Numbered from the stretch's first letter, positions 8,752 through 17,013 are shown. The stretch: 24,126 bases of DNA from Chloroflexota bacterium (GCA_026707185.1 JAPOXI010000125.1:1-24126); one strand, 5' to 3'. The notes: generated by a model from the letters alone, not told the origin. A program made the numbers and translations.

Positions 8752-10002
8752 GTGACGCCACCGCTCGTTGCCGACCCACGACTCACAGGAGTGACATCAA
8801 TCCGAATCACCAATATTCGCCTGACCGAACTGCACGGCCTGTTTGAGTCCGAGGGCGACTTCTGGGAAGAGCGCCTGGTGCGGCCGCTGGACGTGTATCC
8901 CGAACACAAGCGCGACCCGGACCAGCACATCCCGAAGGCGCGTAATGCCGACGGCGCCCATGACCTGTCGTGGGTCTTTGTGACGATCGAGACCGACGAA
9001 GGTGTGAGCGGCATGGCCGGGCCGATTGACGTGCCGGACGCTTTTGTGATCGACACGCAGATCGCGCCGTTCATCCTGGGCGCGGATCCGCTGGCCAGCG
9101 AGCGGATCTGGGATCAGCTGTACCGGTTCATGATTCACGGGCGCAAGGGCTCGCCCATGTTTGCGCTGAGCGCTATCGATACGGCGCTCTGGGACCTGAA
9201 GGGCAAGTGGCTGGGCCAGCCGCTGTACCGGTTGCTGGGTGGGCCGGTCCAGCGCGAGATTCCGGCCTATGCCAGTGCGCTGGGCTTCTCAATCGAGCCC
9301 GAGCGGGCGGCGGAGCGGGCGCGGAAGTTCGTGGCGGAGGGCTACCAGGCCACCAAGTGGTTCGTGCGCTTTGCCCCGGACGACGGCGAGGAGGGCGCGC
9401 GGCGAAACGTGGAACTGATGCGCGTCTTACGTGAGGCCGTGGGCGACGACGTGGACGTGATGATCGACGCCTGGAGCAGCTGGAACGTGCGCTTCACGCT
9501 GGACATGGCGCATCGCATGGCTGAGTACCGGCCCTACTGGATCGAGGAACCGGTCAAGTCCGACGACATTGCCAACTACGCCCGCATTCGAGCGGCATCG
9601 CCGGTTCCGATTTCTGGCGGCGAGCACGAATACACGCGCTGGGGTACACGCGATTACATGAAGGCCGGCGCGGTGGACATCTACCAGGCGGACACCATGT
9701 GGGCGGGCGGCGTGAGCGAGATGCTGAAGATCGCGACCATCTGTTCGGTGTACGACGTGCCCCTGATTCCACACGGAGCCTCGGTTCCGGTCAACGCCCA
9801 TCTCAGTGCGGCGTGGCCGCAACCGCTCTGCCCCTACGTCGAGTACCTGGTGAAGTGGAACGAGCTGCGGCAGTTCTTCTTCAAGGATCCCGTCATGCCG
9901 GTGAACGGCATGATCAGTCCGCCGGATGGGCCCGGTGTTGGCGTGGAGATTGACGAATCCAAGGTGACGGCCGAGCGCGAACTGAGCTGGCGCGAGGCCT
10001 GA
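8752..10002 (+). CDS. Mandelate racemase/enolase-superfamily enzyme, L-rhamnonate-dehydratase-like acid-sugar dehydratase
   Basis: A 416-residue protein from GTG 8752. A second GTG at 8791 would give MTSIRITNIRL, nearer the usual family opening, so the start is uncertain by 13 codons. The N-terminal capping domain covers about 15-145 and the barrel about 155-390. Metal ligands are readable as Asp239 (MIDAWSSW), Glu265 (WIEEPV) and Glu291 (GGEHEYTRWG); Lys202 (ATKWF) lies at the second-strand position of the family, and His341 in IPHGAS is the likely acid/base. GEHEYTRWG and the PHG motif resemble L-rhamnonate dehydratase and relatives, which dehydrate sugar acids to 2-keto-3-deoxy acids. Substrate is inferred only. 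The gene is convergent with the aldo/keto reductase (28-bp gap holding a weak 5-bp stem, GAGCC/GGCTC, at 10004-10020). Confidence 0.88.
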   Translation: MTPPLVADPRLTGVTSIRITNIRLTELHGLFESEGDFWEERLVRPLDVYPEHKRDPDQHIPKARNADGAHDLSWVFVTIETDEGVSGMAGPIDVPDAFVIDTQIAPFILGADPLASERIWDQLYRFMIHGRKGSPMFALSAIDTALWDLKGKWLGQPLYRLLGGPVQREIPAYASALGFSIEPERAAERARKFVAEGYQATKWFVRFAPDDGEEGARRNVELMRVLREAVGDDVDVMIDAWSSWNVRFTLDMAHRMAEYRPYWIEEPVKSDDIANYARIRAASPVPISGGEHEYTRWGTRDYMKAGAVDIYQADTMWAGGVSEMLKIATICSVYDVPLIPHGASVPVNAHLSAAWPQPLCPYVEYLVKWNELRQFFFKDPVMPVNGMISPPDGPGVGVEIDESKVTAERELSWREA

Positions 10003-10030
10003 CGAGCCGGCCCCTGGCTCAAGCGCGGAT

Positions 10031-10990
10031 CTATCCGGACGTCTGCCCTCGGATGACGGCGATCTCCTCGGCGCTCAGGTAGGGCGGGTCGCCGACGGGC
10101 GTGTTGGCCGCGATGTCATCGGCATTCGACAGCCCGACGATGCAGGTCGAGGCGGCCTCATGGCCCAGCACGAAGCGCATCGCGGTCTCGTAGGGCAATT
10201 CGTCACGCAGGTCGGCGATGTCCTGGATGCGCTCGCGCGGTCCGGCGGCGTCGGCCAGGCGCTCGCGGAACATTTCCGATTGGCGCCAGTCGCTGGCCGG
10301 GAGCGCGGCTAGTTCCGCTTCGCTGAGGAGAATCAGTCCGTTGGCAAAAGGCGAGCGCGCGAACACGCCTGTTCCGTATTTGGCCGCCAGCGGCAGCAAC
10401 TCGTCGCCGGCCCCGTCGTCGACGGCGTTGTAGGGCGTTTCCACTACCGGCGCGCCCCAGCGACGGATAGCCTCCACGGCAGTCTCGGGCTGGCCAGTTC
10501 TTGCCGAGATGCCCCACCAGCGGATCTTGCCGGCGGCCTGCAGTTCCTCAAGTACGGCGAAGGGCGCCTCGTGCTTGACGATGTGCAGCGGCGGGTCGTG
10601 CAGGAGATACGCGTCGATGTATTCGGTGCGCAGGCGGCGCAGGGCCAGATCGCAGGCGTCCCGAATGCGTTTGGGCGAGTAGTCCCGCGGCTGCTTGGCC
10701 CCCTGAATGGACTGCGCGCCATCGGTTCCGGGCAGGTAGCCGACTTTGCTGATGATGAAGGCATCGTCGCGGCGGCCATACAGCGCCTCGCCCAGCAGGA
10801 CCTCGCTGCGGCCGTTGCCGTAGACCTCGGCGGTGTCGAACGTCGTGATGCCGGCATCAAAGGCCTGCTGCACCAGCCTGACGCCATCCCAGGCGGGGAA
10901 GTCGCCCCAGGCCTGGCCGCCGATCTCCCAGCAGCCCATGCACAGAGCGCTTACTCGCTCACCCGTCGCCCCCAAGCTCCGCATTTCCAT
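10031..10990 (-). CDS. Aldo/keto reductase
   Basis: A 319-residue protein of standard family length, expected to be a soluble NAD(P)H-dependent oxidoreductase of aldehydes, ketones or sugars. The catalytic tetrad is readable: Asp52 and Tyr57 in FDTAEVYGNG, Lys82 in IISKVGY, His131 in YLLHDPP. The N-terminus (MRSLGATGERVSALCMG) and the late CIVGLSNADD are typical of the L-fucose/D-threo-aldose dehydrogenase-like branch. It lies convergent to the acid-sugar dehydratase and divergent from P4. Together with the Gfo/Idh/MocA and enolase-superfamily genes it suggests sugar or sugar-acid catabolism, but the genes do not form an operon, so a shared pathway is only a guess. Confidence 0.9.
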   Translation of the reverse strand: MEMRSLGATGERVSALCMGCWEIGGQAWGDFPAWDGVRLVQQAFDAGITTFDTAEVYGNGRSEVLLGEALYGRRDDAFIISKVGYLPGTDGAQSIQGAKQPRDYSPKRIRDACDLALRRLRTEYIDAYLLHDPPLHIVKHEAPFAVLEELQAAGKIRWWGISARTGQPETAVEAIRRWGAPVVETPYNAVDDGAGDELLPLAAKYGTGVFARSPFANGLILLSEAELAALPASDWRQSEMFRERLADAAGPRERIQDIADLRDELPYETAMRFVLGHEAASTCIVGLSNADDIAANTPVGDPPYLSAEEIAVIRGQTSG

Positions 10991-11341
10991 ATCGGCTCTC
11001 CCCGCGCTTCAACGGCCACGCGCAGGACATCGTCCAACCGGCTTCCCGTGACCTGCGCTGCATCGGGATCCGCGCCGACGTCGCTGGACTCGACGCAGGC
11101 TCCGGACGGCGAGCATAGACAACCGGTCGGAGCCAGGCCGCGCGGCCTCCGTAGACACATAGTCGACTGTCCGAATCTGCCATTCAAGCGACCCGGTGAT
11201 TGGGTCATCCAGCGTCCAGAACTGCACGAGCCTTGTGGCTATTGAACTGCGGAGGTTTCCTTGGTCACGCTTGATGCCACATGCTCCATGGCTCGACCAT
11301 GGGTCGGGATCAACAGGCCCTTGCACCTCAGGAGACTCGCT
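10991..11341. other. Non-coding stretch between aldo/keto reductase and hydrolase P4
   Basis: About 350 bp upstream of two divergent genes. Short open frames cross it, but none has a family resemblance or a convincing ribosome site. It contains a 12-bp perfect palindrome GGCCGCGCGGCC (11136-11147) and two copies of the palindrome CCATGG (11286-11291 and 11297-11302) spaced exactly 11 bp apart, about 40-56 bases before the P4 start. No clear sigma-70-type promoter could be picked out. Confidence 0.6.
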
Positions 11342-12883
11342 ATGCCTCTAAGGCCGGCGACTTGGCGGCTCCGTGTTTCCTGGTGGACACACATCTTGGT
11401 GGCTGCGGGGATTGGATTGTTCAGCAGCGGGCTGGCCGCACTGGTCGCACTCGTGCTTCTCGTGGATGCCCTCACCGTTCCTGCCTGCGAGGCGGCAACG
11501 CCAGCAGCACCAAAATTCGGGGTGGCGCCATTCGCGTTCGACCCCGAAGCCAGGGCGAAGGCGTTCGTACACGCCATGGCGAACGACGAGTTTCGAACCG
11601 CCTATGAAATGCTGGCACCTGAGCAGTGGGGCGCCGAGTCGCTCTGCGCGTACAGCCTTGAGGGATTCTGGCGGACGCTAACCGCTTCGGAGGCCAGGCT
11701 CACCTTGGTGCATGTTTCGGACCGACCAAAGTTTGCCCCTATGTATAACCGTCTGGAAGTGCCGCTACGGCTGACACTTGAATCAGCCGAAGGCCAGCGA
11801 GAAGTGTACGTTCAAGTCAACCTGCTTTCGGACGCGCGAATTACTGGCTACGAAGTCGATCACGCGATGACAGAAGTAGGAGAAGTACAGGTCTATCCTC
11901 CGCCGCCGTACGCAGAACTAGACGCTTTTGAGGAATCAGACGTGTCGGTCGGACAGGCGCCCTGGGAACTCGGGGGGGTGCTCACGATCCCACATGGGTT
12001 GGGACCGTTTCCGGCCGCGGTGCTGCTTGGTGGCGGAGACCGCGACGGAACTGGAGCCACCACGAAGTTAACCCGGGATCTGGCGTGGGGGATGGCGTCG
12101 AAGGGCGTGGCAACGGTACGTATCGACAGGCGCACCTCCGCGCACGCCTTGGCCGCCGCGCGTCAGCCGGTATTCACTATTGACGAAGAGCTTGTCGACG
12201 ACGCGCTGGCCGCAATTGAACTGTTGCGCCGAACGCCTCGGATCGACCCAGCGCGGATTTACATCTTCGGCGGCAGTCACGGGGGCTTCGCGGCGCCCCG
12301 CGTTGCGCAGCGAGACCCCAACGTCGCTGGCCTGATCATCGCCAACTCACCTAGCGGCAAGCTCAGCGACTTCATTTGGCGCCATGTGCGGCATAAAGCG
12401 CGTCTCGACGGCGAGGTGACTGAGAACGAAGAGCGCTACATCCGTGCGACTGACGCGCAGGCGGCAGCGCTCAACGCGTGGCTGTCCGGGCGGGAAGTTC
12501 CTCTAGACATTTCGGTCCATCGTGGATTCTATGGCCATCTGGGAATGTATAGCCCAGCGGCAGTTGCCAGCGACCTGCCAATTCGGCTCTTCATTCTTGC
12601 CGTCGAGTGGGACCGCATTGTGCCGCCCGAGGATGCAGAGACTTGGATTGAACAATTGAGACCACGGCGCCATGTTGCGTTTCGCCTCTACCGGGGCCAC
12701 AACCACGCTCTGAGAGACGTGAGCAATCTGACTGAGCCTGATCCGATGCCGGGAGGACACATGAGTCGCCAGGTGGTTGCTGACATTGCGGCCTGGATTC
12801 ATGACGAATGGACCGACCGCTGGTGCGCGGACCAGGCGGCCTGGTATGCCGGGTGTCGCGGTGGCTCGTCGCCGACCGGCTAG
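11342..12883 (+). CDS. Membrane-anchored alpha/beta-hydrolase paralog P4 (DUF3887-like plus hydrolase), catalytic triad intact
   Basis: The start at ATG 11342 (513 residues) is well supported: CAGGAG lies 7 bases upstream, and MPLRPATWRLR matches the openings of P2 and P3. The open frame goes up to 11261 but that extension is unlikely to be translated. Layout: membrane helix (about 20-42), Cys49 in VPACEA, DUF3887-like region (about 62-180, FAFDPEARAKAFVHAM), hydrolase domain (about 200-488), tail with Cys495 and GCRGG (504-508). The triad is Ser312 (GGSHGG), Asp424 (VEWDRIV) and His455 (GHNHALR). Likely an outward-facing esterase or related hydrolase with unknown substrate. Followed after 110 bp by the DUF1697 gene on the same strand, which has its own strong ribosome site. 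Confidence 0.9.
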   Translation: MPLRPATWRLRVSWWTHILVAAGIGLFSSGLAALVALVLLVDALTVPACEAATPAAPKFGVAPFAFDPEARAKAFVHAMANDEFRTAYEMLAPEQWGAESLCAYSLEGFWRTLTASEARLTLVHVSDRPKFAPMYNRLEVPLRLTLESAEGQREVYVQVNLLSDARITGYEVDHAMTEVGEVQVYPPPPYAELDAFEESDVSVGQAPWELGGVLTIPHGLGPFPAAVLLGGGDRDGTGATTKLTRDLAWGMASKGVATVRIDRRTSAHALAAARQPVFTIDEELVDDALAAIELLRRTPRIDPARIYIFGGSHGGFAAPRVAQRDPNVAGLIIANSPSGKLSDFIWRHVRHKARLDGEVTENEERYIRATDAQAAALNAWLSGREVPLDISVHRGFYGHLGMYSPAAVASDLPIRLFILAVEWDRIVPPEDAETWIEQLRPRRHVAFRLYRGHNHALRDVSNLTEPDPMPGGHMSRQVVADIAAWIHDEWTDRWCADQAAWYAGCRGGSSPTG

Positions 12884-12993
12884 CGACACAGCGCCGGCAT
12901 GGCGCGCTACTCGCTTTGCGAGGCGCCGGCGGCCCGCTTTGGACGACCTCGGGATCGTGCCGAGGAATCTCGGCCGTGGAGCAAGGAGTGGTG

Positions 12994-13611
12994 ATGCCGA
13001 ATTGGGATCGAGTTGACAGCCCGGCGCCCGGCCGCCCGTATGTCGCGTTGCTGCGCGGGATAAACGTGGGTGGCAGAAACAAGCTGCCAATGCGCGAGTT
13101 GGCCGCGATGTTTGTGGATGTGGGGTGCGAGGACGTTCGCACGTACATCCAGAGCGGCAACGTCGTATTCCGGGCGCCGTCAGCATTAGCGAAGGGAATT
13201 CCGGCGCGGCTTACCGACGCAATCGCGGCGAGCCACGGCTATCAGATCCCGGTCGTCATGCGGACGGCATCAGACTTCGATCGGGTCGTCCGCGGCAATC
13301 CGTTCGTGGCCGCGGGTGCGGATCCGGCCAAGCTGCACGTCGGTTTCCTGGCCGCGGAGCCCGACCCGACGCGAGTCGCGCAACTCGACCCGGACCGCTC
13401 ACCGCCGGACGCCTTTGAGGTTCGGTACCGGGAGGTCTACCTGCACCTTCCCGCCGGGGTCGCGCGGTCGAAACTCGACAACGCCTACTTTGACCGCACG
13501 TTGAACACGGTGTGCACCATCCGCAACTGGCGCACGGTCCGCAGGTTGCAGGAGATGGCGAGCGGCGATTGGGGACACGGGTTCCGGGGTCGCGGCGAGA
13601 TTGGGACCTGA
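12994..13611 (+). CDS. DUF1697 family protein
   Basis: A 205-residue protein. I chose ATG 12994 because AAGGAG (12983-12988) sits 5 bases upstream and the family signature starts soon after; the open frame extends to 12808 but that part overlaps the end of P4. The signature is YVALLRGINVGGRNKLPM (16-33), followed by TYIQSGNVVFRA (50-61), both hallmarks of DUF1697. The family has no established function; the fold is reported as ferredoxin-like. It is followed by a strong hairpin at 13703-13741. Confidence 0.92.
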   Translation: MPNWDRVDSPAPGRPYVALLRGINVGGRNKLPMRELAAMFVDVGCEDVRTYIQSGNVVFRAPSALAKGIPARLTDAIAASHGYQIPVVMRTASDFDRVVRGNPFVAAGADPAKLHVGFLAAEPDPTRVAQLDPDRSPPDAFEVRYREVYLHLPAGVARSKLDNAYFDRTLNTVCTIRNWRTVRRLQEMASGDWGHGFRGRGEIGT

Positions 13612-13702
13612 GGTCGGCCGAACCGAGCGCAAGCCCCTAGACCAAGCGCTGTTGCGCGCTGAGGCCAATCGAGGTGCAGCGCAAGATTCGTCATTGAACG
13701 AA

Positions 13703-13741
13703 GCCCCGGGGGATGTGCCTGGTGAGCACATCCCCCGGGGC
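13703..13741. terminator. Perfect 16-bp inverted repeat between convergent genes, likely bidirectional terminator
   Basis: The arms GCCCCGGGGGATGTGC (13703-13718) and GCACATCCCCCGGGGC (13726-13741) are perfect complements around a 7-base loop. The hairpin lies between the end of the DUF1697 gene (plus) and the end of the secreted repeat protein (minus). There is no clear T-tract on either side, so termination may rely on the stem or another mechanism. Confidence 0.7.
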
Positions 13742-13783
13742 GGGTGCGAATGGCGCAGTCGCGCGGGGGAGGGGTTTACGCGA

Positions 13784-14599
13784 CTAGGCCGTCGAGGGGG
13801 TTTCTCCGAGTGGAAGCGTGACCTTGCCGAAACCTGACTTCGCGCCAGCAGCGTCTCGGCCGTGCCCGCGGCCCCAACCGCGTGCACCGGACTTGCCATG
13901 ACCCTTGCAGCCGGGACCGCCGTCAGCCTGCAGGGCGGCCTCGATGCGCTCGCGCATGTCCTGGCGCAGCTCGTCCGCCTGGTCGGCGCTGACGCGGCCG
14001 TTTTCGATCGCCGCGGTCAAACGAGTCTCGTAGGCCTCCATGGCAGCGTCCGTGATCGCGGTCATGTCGCCGTCGGCTTCCTCAATCACGTCGGCCAGGC
14101 TCTGCTCCTCGGCCAGCCTGGCGCGGATGTCCTCAACCGACACGCCCGTCTGCTCGGACACGATGGCGACGAGCCCGTTGGCCTTGCCGCCCAGGCGGCC
14201 GCGGCCCTTGCCACGCTTGCCCTCATACGTCCCGGCCAGCCAGTCGCGCACGCGCTGCTCGGCGGCGGCCTTGTAGTCGTCCACTTGAGCGGACTCAAGC
14301 CGGCCGGCCTCCACCAGGGCGTCGACCTTCTCATCTAGTCCCGTCAGCGCGGCCGTAACCACGGCTTCCAGGTCGCCGCCTTCGGCCTCGATGATTTCAG
14401 CCAGTGACTCGCCGCCCTGCAACCGGGTACGCAGTTCCTCCTGGGTGAGTCCAGTCTGCTCTTCGATCGCGGTCTTTGCATCGGACCTGTCGCTTCCACG
14501 GCCAATGCCGCCGTGCGCGAGGACCGCACTGACCGTCACGGCCGTCAGCAGGGCCACGGCAGCTACTGCCGCGACGAGGGTTCGAATTCGGGGTCTCAC
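13784..14599 (-). CDS. Secreted protein with two tandem helical repeats and a Gly/Lys/His-rich tail
   Basis: I place the start at GTG 14599 (271 residues), because GAGGAGG (14604-14610, complement) lies 4 bases upstream and the product then opens with a clean signal peptide: MRPRIR, a hydrophobic core, then AVLA before HGG (cleavage near residue 28). Two diverged copies of one module follow: about 42-123 (EEQTGLTQEELRTRL, GGESLAEIIEAEG, VDALVEAGRL) and about 143-224 (SEQTGVSVEDIRARL, EEQSLADVIEEADG, LTAAIENGRV). The tail (226-256) is rich in Gly, Lys, Arg and His and holds one Cys. The style resembles DUF2680-like secreted proteins of Gram-positive and Chloroflexota genomes; no function is established. 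It lies downstream of the response-regulator gene on the same strand, with operator-like repeats in between, so it is probably a target of that system. Confidence 0.8.
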   Translation of the reverse strand: MRPRIRTLVAAVAAVALLTAVTVSAVLAHGGIGRGSDRSDAKTAIEEQTGLTQEELRTRLQGGESLAEIIEAEGGDLEAVVTAALTGLDEKVDALVEAGRLESAQVDDYKAAAEQRVRDWLAGTYEGKRGKGRGRLGGKANGLVAIVSEQTGVSVEDIRARLAEEQSLADVIEEADGDMTAITDAAMEAYETRLTAAIENGRVSADQADELRQDMRERIEAALQADGGPGCKGHGKSGARGWGRGHGRDAAGAKSGFGKVTLPLGETPSTA

Positions 14600-14673
14600 G
14601 ACGCCTCCTCTCGCAAGCGCCGGCCATTGCGAGGCCAGCACAACGTTTACGAAAGGCAGTGTTGAGGCGGCTG

Positions 14674-14717
14674 ATGAACAGACGATGCACGGCGAGTGCG
14701 AGTTCCGTGCATTTTCT
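14674..14717. promoter_or_regulatory. 11-bp direct repeats, putative response-regulator binding site upstream of the secreted protein gene
   Basis: Read on the plus strand, four consecutive 11-bp units start ATGAAC (14674), ATGCAC (14685), GTGCGA (14696) and GTGCAT (14707). The outer pair also makes a 7-bp inverted repeat TGCACGG/CCGTGCA. The site lies about 75-118 bases before the GTG of the secreted protein gene and just after the end of the regulator gene. The same core and period occur at 15554-15586 and 17039-17082. Confidence 0.6.
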
Positions 14718-14735
14718 TGAGTGGCTTAGAGGGCG

Positions 14736-15434
14736 CTATCCGCCGTTCGGTGGTGCGAACCGATAGCCGACGCCTGGCACGGTCAGCACGTATTGCGGTC
14801 GCGACGGCACCGGTTCAACTCGCTTGCGCAGGTTGCGAATGTGGCTGTCGATCGAGCGCGGCAGCGTGGGCCGGTCGTCGTCCACAATGCGCTCGACCAG
14901 GGCCTCGCGGGTGAAGACGCGGCCGGGATGTTGCATCAGCGAGGCCAGGAGATCGAATTGCACCTTGGTTAGTTCGATGGCCTCCCCGTCGCGCCGGACC
15001 TGGCGGGTGCCCGGGTCGAGCGTTATGCCGGCGACGCGGATCGGTCCGTCCTCAACGACGGTACTGGCCGCGCGGCGTAGCAGCGCGTGGACGCGGGCCA
15101 CGACTTCGCGAATGTCAAAAGGCTTGGTGACGTAGTCGTCGGCGCCAAGCTGCAAGCCCACGACCTTGTCGGTAATGTCGTCGCGGGCCGTCAGCATGAG
15201 CACCGGGATCTGCGACTCGGCCCGAAGTTCGCGACAGACGTCCAGGCCGTGGACATCCGGAAGCATGAGATCCAGCACGACCGCATTGGGCCGCCGCTGG
15301 CGGGCCAGCCGCAGCGCCTCGGCGCCGTCGCCAGCGGTAACGACGGTGAAGCCGTCCCGCTCCAGATACGCTCGTACGACTCGCCGGATGTCCGGCTCGT
15401 CGTCAACCACCAAAATCAGCCCGGAATTCGCCAT
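14736..15434 (-). CDS. OmpR/PhoB-family response regulator
   Basis: A 232-residue two-domain regulator from ATG 15434. The open frame continues upstream to 15581, but the receiver domain begins right after this ATG (MANSGLILVVDDEPDIRRVV), so the longer form is unlikely. The receiver domain (4-120) has the acidic pair Asp11/Asp12, phospho-acceptor Asp55 in VLDLMLPD, Thr82 and Lys104 in YVTKPF. The winged-helix domain (about 132-228) ends in the typical YVLTVPGVGYRF, with recognition-helix region SIDSHIRNLRKRVE (194-207). No good ribosome site precedes the ATG. Unusually, it is divergent from its presumed kinase rather than in one operon with it. It probably binds the 11-bp repeats found in the three gaps around this module. 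Confidence 0.93.
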   Translation of the reverse strand: MANSGLILVVDDEPDIRRVVRAYLERDGFTVVTAGDGAEALRLARQRRPNAVVLDLMLPDVHGLDVCRELRAESQIPVLMLTARDDITDKVVGLQLGADDYVTKPFDIREVVARVHALLRRAASTVVEDGPIRVAGITLDPGTRQVRRDGEAIELTKVQFDLLASLMQHPGRVFTREALVERIVDDDRPTLPRSIDSHIRNLRKRVEPVPSRPQYVLTVPGVGYRFAPPNGG

Positions 15435-15553
15435 GTCGGGATCGGTATCCGCGCCACTGTTCGAACGCGCCGTTCCGATTCTTACACGGCGTCGCCGCGG
15501 CGATTCGGGCCGCGACAGGCATGGCGCCGCATGGCTGGTCACCGCACGGACGC

Positions 15554-15586
15554 GTGCATATCTCATGCACCGGAGATTCACAGCGG
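15554..15586. promoter_or_regulatory. 11-bp direct repeats in the divergent regulator/kinase promoter region
   Basis: Three consecutive 11-bp units begin GTGCAT (15554), ATGCAC (15565) and ATTCAC (15576). The first two also form a perfect inverted repeat GTGCAT-N5-ATGCAC. The site lies in the 208-bp gap between the divergent response-regulator and kinase genes, suggesting autoregulation. A weak -10-like TAGATT (15604-15609) follows in the kinase direction. Confidence 0.6.
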
Positions 15587-15642
15587 GTCGACAGCCGCTC
15601 GTTTAGATTGGGCGCGAATCTGAGCCAGAGGGCTGTTCAGGC

Positions 15643-17013
15643 ATGAGCCTGCGGACGCGTCTGACGGTGGCGTTCGTGGCGGTGTCGCTGGTGGCGATTG
15701 GAATCGCGGCGCTGCTGATCAATCGTTCGGTGTCGAGCAGCTTTCACCATTTCGCCGCGCACGTGCGCGAGGACCAGCAATTGGCCGTGGCCGAGCAACT
15801 GAGCCTGACCTACAGCGCCACCGGATCGTTTCAGCTGCGTCGCCCTGGCGTTGGGCGAGGGCTTCACTATGTGGTGGTGGATCCGGGCGGCGCGGTCGTA
15901 GGCGGCAACATCAGACTTGAGCGGTCCGGCCAACTCCCTGACCTTGCCCGCTGGCGGCCGATTCCCGTGGATGTCGACGGCCGGAGCGTGGCTACGGTCT
16001 ATTTCGATGACGCCGGGGGGCGAAGCCTGCCGCGCGAGGCGCTGGCGCCGCTGCGGATTGCCGAGGACGTATTCCTGCAGGAGATCGGCACGGCGCTCAT
16101 ACTTGCGCTGGTGGCCGGGGTCGCCGCGGCGGTGGCCATGGCCGTGTACCTGGCCCGACAGATCACCCGGCCCGTCCGGACCCTGCGCGAGACATCCGAG
16201 GCCATTGCCCAGGGCGACTTCTCTCGGCGCACGGGCATTCGGCGCACCGACGACATCGGCGCGCTGGCGCGTTCGTTCGATCAGATGTCGGAGACGCTGG
16301 AACGAAACGAGGAATCTCGCCGACAACTCTTTGCCGACATCGCGCATGAGCTGCGAACACCGCTGGCCGTGATTCGCAGCACTGTGCAGGCCCTGGGGGA
16401 TGGGGTGTACAAGCCCAGCGCAGATCACGTGGCGACCGTCATGCGCCGAGTGGACATGCTGACCCAACTGATCAACGATATCCGCGACCTTTCGCTGGCC
16501 GACGTTGGCCAACTGCGCCTTGAGCGGACGGGCGTGGAGCTGCGCGCGTTGCTGAATGCCGTCCGCCAGCGTCACGCGCCCCTGGCCGCGGAGCGTGAGT
16601 TGTCGTTGCGAATCGAGCACGCCGCAGAGGCTGCCGAGTTGCAGATCGACAGAACGCGGATTGATCAGGCCCTCGATAACCTGTTGCGAAACGCGATTAC
16701 CTACACGCCCCCTGGCGGAACCATCACGGTCCGCGCGAGTCAATCAACCGACGAGCACGGGCACGTTTGGGTGTCGCTGGATGTTGTTGACTCGGGCCCT
16801 GGATTCGAGCCGGATGATTTGACGCGGGTGTTCGACCGCTTCTACCGCACGGACAGCTCGCGCAGCCGCGCGCTCGGCGGTACAGGGTTGGGTCTGGCCA
16901 TCGTGCGAGGCATTGCGCGAGCGCACGGCGGCGAGGCCGTCGCACGCAACAACACCGACGAGCCAGGCGCCACCGTACGGCTCAAGCTTCCAACCGCGCC
17001 CGCGTCTCCATGA
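15643..17013 (+). CDS. Membrane sensor histidine kinase (HAMP-HisKA-HATPase)
   Basis: A 456-residue kinase. Layout: TM1 (about 7-27); an outward-facing sensor region (about 28-147); TM2 (about 149-171); HAMP (about 171-223); HisKA with [11 protein letters not shown], in which His235 is the phosphorylated residue; and HATPase_c with the N-box ([15 protein letters not shown]), G1 (DSGPGFE), F-box (VFDRFYR) and G2 ([10 protein letters not shown]) all intact. It should autophosphorylate and pass phosphate to Asp55 of the divergent regulator. The sensor region has no recognised domain. AGAGGG lies 10 bases before the ATG. The exporter operon follows on the same strand after 114 bp, with operator-like repeats in that gap. 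Confidence 0.93.
   Translation: MSLRTRLTVAFVAVSLVAIGIAALLINRSVSSSFHHFAAHVREDQQLAVAEQLSLTYSATGSFQLRRPGVGRGLHYVVVDPGGAVVGGNIRLERSGQLPDLARWRPIPVDVDGRSVATVYFDDAGGRSLPREALAPLRIAEDVFLQEIGTALILALVAGVAAAVAMAVYLARQITRPVRTLRETSEAIAQGDFSRRTGIRRTDDIGALARSFDQMSETLERNEESRRQLFADIAHELRTPLAVIRSTVQALGDGVYKPSADHVATVMRRVDMLTQLINDIRDLSLADVGQLRLERTGVELRALLNAVRQRHAPLAAERELSLRIEHAAEAAELQIDRTRIDQALDNLLRNAITYTPPGGTITVRASQSTDEHGHVWVSLDVVDSGPGFEPDDLTRVFDRFYRTDSSRSRALGGTGLGLAIVRGIARAHGGEAVARNNTDEPGATVRLKLPTAPASP

Noticed and set aside
13703..13741. Terminal inverted repeat of a mobile element
   Set aside because: The two arms are only 7 bases apart, no transposase is near, and no target duplication is visible.
13862..14338. 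Plus-strand frame inside the secreted repeat protein gene
   Set aside because: The minus-strand product has a signal peptide, a strong ribosome site and two internal repeats; the plus frame has none.
15435..15581. N-terminal extension of the response regulator (49 residues)
   Set aside because: The extension is Arg/Ser-rich, and the receiver domain begins immediately after ATG 15434, as in the family.
15637..16743. A 368-codon open frame antisense to the histidine kinase
   Set aside because: The kinase on the plus strand has all catalytic boxes; the antisense product has none.
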